From Clostridia bacterium UC5.1-1C12 (lineage in GTDB: Bacteria; Bacillota_I; Bacilli_A; Erysipelotrichales; Erysipelotrichaceae): a DNA stretch of 64,000 bases. Of this stretch, positions 46,371 to 55,313 are shown one piece after another (within the stretch, counting starts at the first letter, position 1; each line of letters opens with the position of its first letter). Under the pieces are notes generated by a model. It saw only the letters and a program-made list of their open reading frames with translations, did no database searches and was not told where the DNA came from. Made by a program: the position numbers and the translations under genes. The DNA is taken from positions 163,015 to 227,014 of the forward strand of contig BBZX01000005.1 of the NCBI GenBank assembly GCA_001305055.1. The letters are read 5' to 3'.

Positions 46371-46808
46371 CTATAAACCGATCCGCTCTCTCAAAAGCGG
46401 GGCATAATGTCTGGAAACAATTAATTTCTCTTGATTCTTAAGAATTATTTCAATTCTTCCGGCCAGCGCACTTTTCAGTGAATGAATCGCATAGAGATTC
46501 ACAACCACGGATTTACTGATGCGCAAAAAACCAAGACTTTCATAACGGCCTTCAATTTCCGCTAGATTCAGCGCTGTCTGATAGACATCTTTTGAGGTAT
46601 ATAAAAACGTTTTATCTTCCAATGCCTCCGCGTAATACACATCCTTAAATTCAAGCATCGTTATTTCTTCCTTGCTCTTCCAGCCGCTGAGCTTCTGTGT
46701 CTGAAGATTGAGAAAAGCAATAATCCGCATGATTTCACTGTCTACTTCCCGGCAGCGAAGCAATATTTCATTTTCCTCATAATTCCCATGTTCTATTTTG
46801 ATTTTCAT
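46371..46808 (-). CDS. LytTR-domain transcriptional regulator
   Basis: About 145 residues with only a short N-terminal part and then the LytTR DNA-binding domain (about residues 48 to 145: ITMLEFKDVYYAEALEDKTF, LGFLRISKSVVVNLYAIHSL, IVSRHYAPLLRERIGL). No receiver domain. The start at 46808 (MKIKIEHGN) follows AGGAGTGAG. Pairs with the DUF3021 protein as a LytTR regulatory system, probably autoregulated through direct repeats upstream. Confidence 0.88.
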   Translation of the reverse strand: MKIKIEHGNYEENEILLRCREVDSEIMRIIAFLNLQTQKLSGWKSKEEITMLEFKDVYYAEALEDKTFLYTSKDVYQTALNLAEIEGRYESLGFLRISKSVVVNLYAIHSLKSALAGRIEIILKNQEKLIVSRHYAPLLRERIGL

Positions 46809-46874
46809 ACTCTCACTCCTATCAGCTGACACCCCTATCATAGCGAAACAATGTTTCCTTGGCAAATGAATACC

Positions 46875-46904
46875 GCCAAGATGACATATCATTGAGCTAA
46901 GATG
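46875..46904. promoter_or_regulatory. Direct repeat, probable LytTR operator
   Basis: GCCAAGATG (46875-46883) and GCTAAGATG (46896-46904) are 21 bases apart, two helical turns, as in LytTR sites. They lie about 70 to 95 bases before the LytTR gene and just before the proB promoter. Confidence 0.6.
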
Positions 46905-46909
46905 CACGC

Positions 46910-46938
46910 TTTACATTTAAAGCGGTTCATACTAAAAT
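46910..46938 (+). promoter_or_regulatory. Predicted proBA promoter
   Basis: TTTACA, 17 bases, TAAAAT, 41 bases before the proB ATG. Confidence 0.5.
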
Positions 46939-46978
46939 ACATCTATAAGTTAGAAAGAGTAATTATGAGGAAGAGTGA

Positions 46979-47749
46979 ATGAAAAATTGTGCAGACGCGA
47001 AACGCATCGTGATTAAAATAGGGACTTCAACGTTGGCTCATCAAACTGGCCGGCTGAATATTCAGCGAATGGAACGATTAGTGAAGGTCATTGCTGATTT
47101 AAAGAATGCCGGCAAAGAGATTGTCTTGGTCAGCAGCGGGGCGATCGGCATCGGTGCCGGTAAGCTGGGGCTTCCCGAAAAACCGCAGGATCTCAGCGGT
47201 AAGCAGGCATGCGCGGCAGTAGGTCAATGTGAATTAATGTATATCTATGATAAGTATTTTGCGGAATACAATCATACCGTAGCCCAAGTGCTGTTAACGC
47301 TTGATGTATTGAATCGTGATTATGTAATCAATACGTTTACCCGCCTGCTGGCAATGAATGTATTGCCCATCGTAAACGAAAACGATACGGTGGCTGTTGA
47401 TGAAATTGTCGTAGGTGATAATGATACACTTTCCGCCATGGTCTGTGAATTGATCCATGGTGATCTGCTGGTGATCTTAAGTGATATTGATGGTGTTTAT
47501 GATGATGATCCGCATAAAAATCCTGATGCGGCGCTGATTCATGAGATACCGGAAGTTAATGATCAAATTGAAGCATTGGCTAAAGGAGCGGGCTCTAAAT
47601 TAGGCACTGGCGGTATGGCAACCAAAATACATGCCGCTAAGCTTGGCATTCAGGCCGGATTCTCAACGGTTATCATGTCGGGACAGCAGCCGGAGCAGCT
47701 TTATGAATTATTTGCAGGCAAACAGGTAGGAACGAGGATCGGATCATGA
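46979..47749 (+). CDS. proB: Glutamate 5-kinase, without PUA domain
   Basis: 256 residues. First step of proline synthesis: phosphorylates glutamate. Amino-acid-kinase motifs are VIKIGTSTLAHQTG, LVSSGAIGIGAGKLGL, PIVNENDTV and VILSDIDGVYDDDP. The C-terminal PUA domain of many ProB proteins is absent and the protein ends VGTRIGS, a known short form. The stop overlaps the proA start (ATGA). Confidence 0.95.
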   Translation: MKNCADAKRIVIKIGTSTLAHQTGRLNIQRMERLVKVIADLKNAGKEIVLVSSGAIGIGAGKLGLPEKPQDLSGKQACAAVGQCELMYIYDKYFAEYNHTVAQVLLTLDVLNRDYVINTFTRLLAMNVLPIVNENDTVAVDEIVVGDNDTLSAMVCELIHGDLLVILSDIDGVYDDDPHKNPDAALIHEIPEVNDQIEALAKGAGSKLGTGGMATKIHAAKLGIQAGFSTVIMSGQQPEQLYELFAGKQVGTRIGS

Positions 47750-48995
47750 GTGATTTACTGCAGATGGGCAGACTTGCTAAAAAAGCTGGCAGGCAGTTGG
47801 CCCAAACAACCAATGAACAGCGCACAAATGTGCTGGCAGATATCAGACGTCGGCTGCTATCCCATACTGAACCCTTGATTGAAGCGAATCGGCAGGATAT
47901 TCAGGCAGCCAGAGAGAAAGGCTTACCAGCAAGTACGATTGATCGTTTAATGATTGATGATGAACGTATACAGGCTATGCGTGAAGGTATCAGTGAGGTA
48001 ATCAATCAGCTGATCCCCTGCATCAATTAATTTCAGAAGAAACCAGACCAAGCGGTTTGACCATCAAAGCCGTAACGGTACCGCTGGGTGTCATCGGCAT
48101 GATTTATGAAAGCCGCCCTAATGTGACCATTGACGCAGCAGCCTTAGCGATTAAAAGCGGCAATGCGATGATTCTGCGCGGCGGCAAGGAAGCTCTCTGT
48201 ACAAATAAAGCCTTGGTTCAGGTAATTCAGGAAGCACTTGTTAATCAGCAGCTGGACACTCACTGCGTACAATTGATTGAAAGCACTGACCGTTCACTGG
48301 TTGATGAAATGCTGACCATGAATGAAATCTTCGATGTCATCATTCCCCGCGGCGGTAAATCACTGATTGAACGTGTCGTTAACAATGCCAGAGTGCCGGT
48401 CATTCAAACCGGTACCGGCAACAATACACTTTATGTTGATCAAAGCGCTGATTTAGATAAGGCACTGCCGCTTGTTGAAAATGCGAAATGCCAGCGGATT
48501 TCTGTCTGCAACTGCATTGAAAATCTATTAGTACACAGGGCGGTTGCCGCAGACTTTCTGCCGCGGCTCGTCCAACAGCTCAAGGCATATCCAATGACCT
48601 ATTATGGCGATGAGACCGTCTGTTCGCTCATTGATGCTCTGCCGGCTGACGATCCGCTTTATGCCTGTGAATTTCTTGATTACAAGCTGGCTGTCAAGGT
48701 AGTTGACAGCATGGCGGAAGTCTTAGCTTTCATTGACACTTATGGTACTCATCACAGTGAATGTATATTGGCACAATCGCCTGAAGCAATCACCCAGTTT
48801 TTAAATGGCGTCGATGCCGCGGCTGTTTATGTCAATGCTTCAACCCGTTTTTCTGATGGCTTTGAATATGGCATGGGCTGTGAAATCGGCATCTCCACCC
48901 AAAAGCTGCATGCCCGCGGCTATGGGATTAAAAGCTCTAACTACCCTTCAATATCAGGCAGCTGCCGATTATCTGATACGTTCATGATGTATTAA
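47746..48995 (+). CDS. proA: Glutamyl-5-phosphate reductase (frameshifted)
   Basis: About 416 residues, second enzyme of proline synthesis. N-terminal RLAKKAGRQLAQTTNEQR. After a lost base near 48014 the frame continues DPLHQLISEETRPSGLTIKA and VPLGVIGMIYESRPNV. NADP-binding AIKSGNAMILRGGKEA and the catalytic Cys in CQRISVCNCIENLL are present, with the usual ending GCEIGISTQKLHARG. Coupled to proB. Confidence 0.93.
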
Positions 48996-49004
48996 ATATC
49001 CTAT

Positions 49005-49051
49005 ATTATAAAAATGGCTGTGACTTTCAAAGATTTCTTTGTAGCCGCAGC
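49005..49051 (-). terminator. Possible terminator between proA and the GGDEF gene
   Basis: On the minus strand GGCTG pairs with CAGCC around an inner CAAAG/CTTTG stem, followed by ATTTTTAT. Confidence 0.5.
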
Positions 49052-49059
49052 CTTTCATA

Positions 49060-49943
49060 TTAACAAATTGTATACCCATTCTTGCCGGATCGTTTTACCT
49101 CATACATCGCCTTATCCGCCTTAACATACAATGTTTCAAAATTATCGCCGTCTTTAAAGGCATAGGCAACACCGATACTGACTGAGATGCGGATATCCCG
49201 ATAACTGAATTCACAGATTTGTGACGCTCTCTCCCGAATCTTGAATTCACTGACATCCTTCATAAAAATCACAAATTCATCACCGCCGATCCGCCCTAAA
49301 ATATCACTGGATCGAAATAGACGCCGAATCTGCTCGGTAAAGCCAATCAGCACCTCATCGCCGAAAAAATGCCCAAGCTCATCGTTAAGCGCTTTAAAAT
49401 TATCGATATCCAAAAGCATCAGCGCGTGAATATGCTGACGGTCAGCACTCATCAGCCATTCATCAATCAGCCGTTTAGTAATAACCTTATTATAAAAACC
49501 CGTCATCGGATCAAGACTCGCCCGCTCTTTCAAGCGTTCCTGTTCCTGACGCTCGGTATCAATATTCATTAACATCCCTATAATAATGGAACCGTTTTTC
49601 AGAAGATGAACCTGATACCAATGCATTTCTTTACCGCTGATCAGCCGGAGACATGCGTGCACCATCTCACCATTTCTGATCCGTTGATTGATCATCACTA
49701 ACTTTTCATCTTCCTTGTGAACGACATATGAATTCATATTGATCCGCTGATTAATACCGGCAAGTGTTTTGGTTTCACAGTCATATTCAAAAAAATCCAC
49801 TGACAGTTAGAAGCCAGTAAATGAAAATGATCCAGTCTGCTTTTGATCGCATAAAGACGTTGATTTTGAATTATGAAATAAATAAACACAACCATTAATA
49901 TAGTAAATAAAATAATAATCAGCAGGTAAACACGTCCATTCAT
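49060..49943 (-). CDS. Membrane-anchored diguanylate cyclase (frameshifted)
   Basis: About 294 residues. One N-terminal membrane helix (VYLLIIILFTILMVVFIYFI), a PAS-like sensor region, then a GGDEF domain. The domain has DPMTGFYNK, the active motif RIGGDEFVIF and an RSSD inhibitory-site motif five residues before it. A T8 read as T7 near 49794 separates the helix from the rest; restored, CQWIFFEYDCETKTL is continuous. Makes cyclic di-GMP, which in related bacteria can control type IV pili through the PilB MshEN domain. Confidence 0.88.
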
Positions 49944-50118
49944 AATAACTCCTTTCAATCCCCATACTAACATTATATAGAACCGTTTTGCGAACCATGT
50001 CGAATATGAAAATATGAGAATTACATTGACTTCGGCTATCAAATCTGTAAGTTTTGGAAATCCGCTAAATAACTACTATAAAATATGATAAAATAAAATC
50101 ATTAAGGGGGAGCTTAAT

Positions 50119-51682
50119 ATGAAAACTCTTGAATTAACGATATCGATCTCTGATAATGGCGTCAATGCAAGCCGCAGGTGTCTGATACCTGCGCAATATA
50201 CTTATGAAGAACTGCATAGAATCATTCAGCTGCTGTTTGGCCTTGATAATGTTGAATACTATACCTTTAAACTGGATAATAATATGTACATCCATGAAAT
50301 CAGTTCCGGTACCCACAGTAAACCGGCCTCTGCCAAGCTCCTTCGCCTTAAGCTTAACGATACTTTTCATTACTATTATGATATTCTGGAAGCCTTTGAT
50401 TTCAGAATCAAAGTCAGCGCTGTTATTGACCGTAAGAGTAATGCAGCGACGGTGTTATCGTATCGCGGAAAAACCTTTATGAAGGGATTCTGCACGGCAA
50501 TTTTAAAGAAGAACGCACATTATTCAATCAAGGCTGGTGCAACATTGTTTTAAGTGCCTTTCGTGACAATCGCATTGAAACAGAATGCCGCGTGCGCATC
50601 AATAACGCGTTTAAGACATTGACTGCGATTAAGAATTGGCAGGACAGTTTGTTTAATGTGATCTATGAAGTCCAAACTCCGCAGAACCGCACCTTCTATT
50701 TCGCCAGCGTCTGTGAAGATGAAGTGATCATTGATGCTTATGCCAACGAAGACAAGCTGATTCAGTTTGTGAATATGAATATGAACGCGATGGATTACAG
50801 TGCCGTCCGCTATCATGATACCCTGACCCTGAGCGTCAAACGATTGGATTATCGTGAGGACCGCTCTATCTATGATTTTTCCAGCAATACTTACGGCGGC
50901 ATGCTGACTCGCTGCAATGTTTTTAATCCGCATCAGATTTTAAAAATTGAAGAACTGATTCATTTCACCGATGCCTTTACAAAAATGGTCAGTGTCATCA
51001 GCGAACTGGCACACAATGCTGTCAAATTGGAAAAATCACAGATCTGCATTGATCTTAAAGGCAGCTATACGATACATCCGTTATCTTTGACTGCCCATCC
51101 ATTCGGTCTTGATTTGGATTTTGATCCGCTGAGTTTGAATGCGGAAAAATTGTATGACACGATTGAAATCGATGTCGTAAGCGTGTATGATGAAGAGGCA
51201 CGGAGTGAGAATGATTTCTATCCGGTACTCCTGCTGATTGCTGATGAAGAAAATATTGAAGAAATGCGGTTAGAAAACTGTTCATTAAAAACCATTGCTT
51301 ACAACATTGTCGATATGCTGCTGAATCGGATGATCTGGCATGGGCCTTATCAAACAATCAAAGTCCGCGACAGCAATATGAGCAGTATCCTTGAGCCTTT
51401 GCGGAATTGGGGACAAGGATCATTGTAGAAGATCACTTAGAATGGCTTGATGCCCATGTGATATCCACTTACTTTGACGAGGTATTCGATGATGATTCTC
51501 TGAGCCGTGAAATGATTCTCGCACAGATGAAACAGGCGGGTCTTGATGAAGATATGATTAGCTTCTATGAGCAGATGAGTGATGAAGAATTTGATGATTT
51601 AAACAATCACATCGATAAATTGATCGATGTCCTTGAAGATGAATCAGAAGAACCAGCGATTGATTATAAAAAATTAAGCTGA
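50119..51682 (+). CDS. pRiA4b ORF-3-like domain protein, large, unknown function (frameshifted)
   Basis: One gene of about 521 residues is cut by two breaks: near 50472 (A6 read as A5, restoring GKNLYEGILHGNFKEER) and near 51413 (AA read as A, restoring NWGTRIIVEDHLEWLDAHV). Residues 1 to 130 resemble the plasmid pRiA4b ORF-3 domain (RCLIPAQYTYEELHRIIQLL, VEYYTFKLDN). The rest is unrecognised, with many acidic residues and an acidic C-terminal tail. It leads a three-gene operon. Confidence 0.65.
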
Positions 51683-51691
51683 GGAGGTTCT

Positions 51692-52560
51692 ATGAAAAAA
51701 AGTGAATTTCAGCAGTTTGGACGATTTAAAATGGTGAAGCGTAAAATTTCCTCCTCGGAGCCGCTGACCATTACTGAAAGTTATGTCGAAAAGGTTAAAG
51801 CCGGTGACAGCTGTGTAATCAGCAGCTGTGAGATTGAACGCCTGAAGGCAATCGGACCCTGTACCATTGAGAATTCAATGATTCATGACTGTCTCAGTTT
51901 TAGTGAATGTATTATGAAGGAAAAGGTACGCGCCTTAACGATTACCGCTATGGGTTTGGCAAGCTTTGATCATACCACCTGTAAGGTTTTCCGCAATGCT
52001 TCAAGTAAAGACGGTACCTCTTTAGGCAGCCGCAAGATCAGCGGCAGTATCGCGGCGGTAACTTATGAGAATTATACAAGCAGTGTTTTGGATTATGAGT
52101 TTAATTATATCAATATCTTAAATAAGTATTTTTAGAATGCACGGAAGCAATTGAATGCGGTCATTTCATCAGCTTTGCCCCTTTTTACATTCCGGCCATT
52201 CAGGCTGAAGTAATGTATATCCGGCCTTATTTTAATACTTTTGTGACAGAATTAAAAGCGGATAAGCTGATTATTGCCAACAAGCTGAAGGATCGCTCAA
52301 TCTTTGATGATATCATTTCCATTGCGGATTACCGCGATTTGGTTAATAAACAATTTGAAACAAGTCATATGCATGTGGATCGGATCGAAGCTAAAACGTT
52401 GATCTTAGAGAATTGCGATGCCAAAATCGTGATTGCTGATCATGCGATTATTAAGGATGATTGTGTCATCGATGAGCTTTATGCGAAAAGCTATGAAATA
52501 TCAAAGAATGCCCAGGTAAATAAACTGGCGGGAGGTAGTTATGCAGCTGAAAATAAATGA
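51692..52560 (+). CDS. Beta-helix (bactofilin-like) protein, unknown function (frameshifted)
   Basis: About 289 residues once a lost T near 52132 is restored (NILNKYFLECTEAIECGHFI). Short repeated turns with Gly, Cys, Asn and Ile (VKAGDSCVISSCEIERLKAI, GPCTIENSMIHDC, and later VDRIEAKTLILENCDAKIVI) suggest a right-handed beta-helix such as polymer-forming bactofilins. No signal peptide. Cys content is high. It starts after GAGGAGG, ten bases after the previous gene. Function unknown. Confidence 0.55.
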
Positions 52561-53032
52561 AAAATTTCCTGTGGAATTCAGTGAGGCAGGAACTTATATC
52601 AGTTTTGAAGAGAATACGTTTTATGCCGTGATGGCTGATGAATTCTGGTCAGATACTGAATTAAAACTATTTAAGAATAAAAAAATGCTGATTCAAATTG
52701 TTAATAAAAGTGATCAGCTGATTTTCCTGCTGAGTGTTGACGGTGTGATTGAAACCAGTGATTTCTATTTTAATATTCATGATGAGGAAGCCTTTGTGAA
52801 GGCAGACTGCTACAACTTCTGTTTCGTTCTGCTTGATAAAAACAGTGTGATCAACGGCATGAAGACATGCACCCTGAATAAAGCAACCTCAGCGATCATC
52901 TCACAGATCCTCGATCAGCAGCAAAGCAGTGAGTATGATGAGGAAGTGAATCTTAAAAAGCTGGCGGCTTTACAGAAGCAGTTTGAACCTTTTGAACTGC
53001 AGCCGTTTGCTTTATGTGAAGAAAGTCATTAA
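52541..53032 (+). CDS. Hypothetical protein, third gene of the operon
   Basis: 163 residues, not recognised. The start overlaps the end of the beta-helix gene by 20 bases and has GGGAGG at 52531-52536, implying coupling. The N-terminal part looks beta-rich (FPVEFSEAGTYISFEENTFY, MLIQIVNKSDQLIFLLSVDG); the C-terminal part is helical and acidic. Same overlap style and position suggest it works with the two genes before it. Confidence 0.6.
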   Translation: MQLKINEKFPVEFSEAGTYISFEENTFYAVMADEFWSDTELKLFKNKKMLIQIVNKSDQLIFLLSVDGVIETSDFYFNIHDEEAFVKADCYNFCFVLLDKNSVINGMKTCTLNKATSAIISQILDQQQSSEYDEEVNLKKLAALQKQFEPFELQPFALCEESH

Positions 53033-53055
53033 CAGCGTCATCGGCGCTGTTTTTA
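53031..53055 (+). terminator. Terminator of the three-gene operon
   Basis: Stem AACAGCG with CGCTGTT, loop of seven bases, then T-tract. It encloses the stop codon. Confidence 0.75.
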
Positions 53056-53100
53056 TCCTTATGGAATGTGGTATAATATGCCGGTAAAAGGAGATACAGA

Positions 53101-54327
53101 ATGAACAGAGAATTAAATTTAGCGGCGGTAACCGTTAGTGATAAAGCAAAGAAAAGTATCCAAAGCAATCACCCCTGGGTATTTGAACAGGAGGTTTTAA
53201 ATGTTGAAGGCAATTATGAAAACGGTGATCTGGTTGATGTCTTTTCATTAAAGAATAAATATTTAGGCAGCGGATTTATCAGCGAAAAATCAAAGATCAG
53301 AATCCGCATCATTTCACGCAATGCGAATGATCGATTTGATGACGCCTTTTATGAACGGCGGCTGCGGCATGCCTGGGAATATCGTAAGACAGTCATGCAG
53401 TCAGATATTACAAACTGCCGGATCATATTTGGTGAAGCGGATTTCTTTCCGGGTCTGACCGTGGATCGTTTTAATAATCTTTTAGTCACGCAGACTTTGT
53501 CGCTGGGCATTGAGAAAATTAAGCACAAGCTGTTTTCGATGCTAATCAGAATCTTACGTGAAGACGGACAGAACATCGATGGTTTGTATGAACGCAATGA
53601 TGTGGCTATTCGTGAGCTTGAGGGTTTAGATCAGAATAAGGGCTGGTTCCTTTGCGATGAATTGCCGGCAGCGCCAAAAACAGCGTTTACCCAGATCTGT
53701 GAAAATGGCATCACCTATGATGTTGATGTGGAAAACGGTCAAAAAACCGGCTTCTTCCTCGACCAAAAATATAACCGTTTAGCTATTTCCAAGCTGACTC
53801 AGGGCAAGCATGTGCTGGATTGCTTTACGCATACCGGCAGCTTTGGTTTGAATGCGGCAAAGGGCGGCGCAGCGCGTGTCGTATCTGTAGATATCTCTGA
53901 ATCAGCCATTGCAATGGCTGAAAAGAATGCCAAGGCAAATCAGCTGAATGTAGAATACCGCTGCTGTGATGTCTTTGATTTACTTGATGAATTAATCAAG
54001 AGCCGCAGCAAAGAGTTTGACTTCATTATTCTTGACCCGCCGGCCTTTACTAAAAGCCGTGAAACGGTGCGCAATGCGACGAAGGGATATAAGGAAATCA
54101 ATACCAAAGCGATGAAGCTGCTGCCGCGCGGCGGTTATCTGGCCACTTGTTCCTGTTCCCATTTTATGAATGAGGGATTATTTAAACAAATGCTGCATGA
54201 TGCGGCTGAGGATGCGGCAGTTCAGCTGCGGCAGATCGCCGTTTACCATCAAGCATGGGATCACCCGATTTTATGGAATGTGCCGGAGACAAATTACCTG
54301 AAATTCTTTATTTTTCAAGTCGTTTAA
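53101..54327 (+). CDS. Class I rRNA methyltransferase (RlmI-like), PUA plus Rossmann domains
   Basis: 408 residues, probably makes 5-methylcytosine in 23S rRNA. The N-terminal PUA domain has HPWVFEQEVL and GDLVDVFS. A linker domain follows (GEADFFPGLTVDRFNNLLV). The methyltransferase has VLDCFTHTGSFGLNAAKGGA, VVSVDISESAI, the LDPPAF catalytic loop and SCSHFM with Cys. TATAAT at 53072-53077 is its likely -10. Confidence 0.9.
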   Translation: MNRELNLAAVTVSDKAKKSIQSNHPWVFEQEVLNVEGNYENGDLVDVFSLKNKYLGSGFISEKSKIRIRIISRNANDRFDDAFYERRLRHAWEYRKTVMQSDITNCRIIFGEADFFPGLTVDRFNNLLVTQTLSLGIEKIKHKLFSMLIRILREDGQNIDGLYERNDVAIRELEGLDQNKGWFLCDELPAAPKTAFTQICENGITYDVDVENGQKTGFFLDQKYNRLAISKLTQGKHVLDCFTHTGSFGLNAAKGGAARVVSVDISESAIAMAEKNAKANQLNVEYRCCDVFDLLDELIKSRSKEFDFIILDPPAFTKSRETVRNATKGYKEINTKAMKLLPRGGYLATCSCSHFMNEGLFKQMLHDAAEDAAVQLRQIAVYHQAWDHPILWNVPETNYLKFFIFQVV

Positions 54328-54334
54328 AAACTCA

Positions 54335-54363
54335 TTGACAACGTTTACAACTGCTAGTATTAT
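54335..54363 (+). promoter_or_regulatory. Promoter of EIIA-Glc with overlapping cre-like box
   Basis: TTGACA, 17 bases, TATTAT. TGACAACGTTTACA (54336-54349) matches the cre consensus at 13 of 14 positions and overlaps the -35. Confidence 0.6.
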
Positions 54364-54397
54364 GGAATATGCCAAGTAGGGGCAATGAGAGGCAAAT

Positions 54398-54880
54398 ATG
54401 TTTAATCTATTCAAAAAAAATAAGGCTGTTTATCATTTAGCAGCGCCCATCGACGGGCATACGATGAGCTTGGAAGAAGTCAAGGACCCGGTGTTTGCTC
54501 AGAAAATGATGGGTGACGGTATCGCTGTCAGATCGAGCGGCGATGTAGTCGTAGCACCGGCAGATGGTGAGATCTGCCTGTTTCCTAAAACCAAACATGC
54601 GATTGGTTTAAAACTGGATAATGGCGTTGAGGTATTGATACATATCGGACTTGATTCCGTGGATTTAAAGGGTGAAGGATTTACACAATTGGCACAGGTT
54701 GGCGATCATGTGAAAATGGGAACTCCGCTTTTAAAAATTGACCGTGCATATGCGGAAAGCAAAGGTGTTTCCTTGGATACGCCAATGATTATTGTAAATT
54801 ATACAGACTATGAAATTCTTGCTTATCATCATGACATGGATGTGAAAGCAGGCGAAACGGTAGTTGTAGAATACCGATAA
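54398..54880 (+). CDS. crr: PTS EIIA component, glucose family
   Basis: 160 residues. Accepts phosphate from HPr and passes it to a sugar-specific EIIB. The phosphorylated His is in VEVLIHIGLDSV, with the family motifs APADGEICLFPKTKHAIGL and HVKMGTPLL; the second conserved His is in KHAIGL. A free-standing EIIA of this type can serve several EIIBC partners. Single gene with terminator. A cre-like site overlaps its promoter. Confidence 0.93.
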   Translation: MFNLFKKNKAVYHLAAPIDGHTMSLEEVKDPVFAQKMMGDGIAVRSSGDVVVAPADGEICLFPKTKHAIGLKLDNGVEVLIHIGLDSVDLKGEGFTQLAQVGDHVKMGTPLLKIDRAYAESKGVSLDTPMIIVNYTDYEILAYHHDMDVKAGETVVVEYR

Positions 54881-54900
54881 AACCGCAGACGCGGTTTTTA
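54879..54900 (+). terminator. Terminator of the EIIA gene
   Basis: AAAACCGC with GCGGTTTTTA, four-base loop. Confidence 0.85.
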
Positions 54901-54911
54901 TTTTGCCGCAG

Positions 54912-54938
54912 AAAAAGGTACAGCAACTGCTGTACCTT
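54912..54938 (-). terminator. Terminator of the S9 peptidase/NusG-II operon
   Basis: A 10-bp perfect stem AAGGTACAGC with GCTGTACCTT, loop of four, T5 on the minus strand. Confidence 0.85.
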
Positions 54939-54966
54939 CATTTAAGCATTCATTATGAATGAAACA

Positions 54967-55311
54967 TTACTCCATCGCACTGCTGACCATGATGCCATTA
55001 GGCAAACAAACGATAGGAATCAGCGATTCAGAATCAATCCACCCCATTTGTTCACATAAATGATTTGGACATTCGACATTGATAACCCTAAACTTGTGAT
55101 CCTTGACCTCAAGTGTCATTTTGCCGTAATCGCCTTCAAAATCATAGGTTGCATCTTTCGCGATATCAAAAGTCAGGATAACTTCCTCACCATGCTGGAC
55201 TACACCCAGTTCTTTCGGCTTGCTCGTCAATTTCACAACCAGCATAATCACACCGATCAGCGCTGCAACAGCTACAATAATACCTACAAACTTCAAATCT
55301 TTTTTACTCAT
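54967..55311 (-). CDS. NusG domain II-containing membrane-anchored protein
   Basis: 114 residues: one N-terminal helix (FVGIIVAVAALIGVIMLVV) and an outside NusG_II-type beta domain with the Cys signature VECPNHLCEQMGWIDSES and PIVCLPNGI. Such proteins are frequent in anaerobic Bacillota, often near electron-transport genes, with unknown role. Starts two bases after the S9 peptidase stop. Confidence 0.85.
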   Translation of the reverse strand: MSKKDLKFVGIIVAVAALIGVIMLVVKLTSKPKELGVVQHGEEVILTFDIAKDATYDFEGDYGKMTLEVKDHKFRVINVECPNHLCEQMGWIDSESLIPIVCLPNGIMVSSAME

Positions 55312-55313
55312 AG

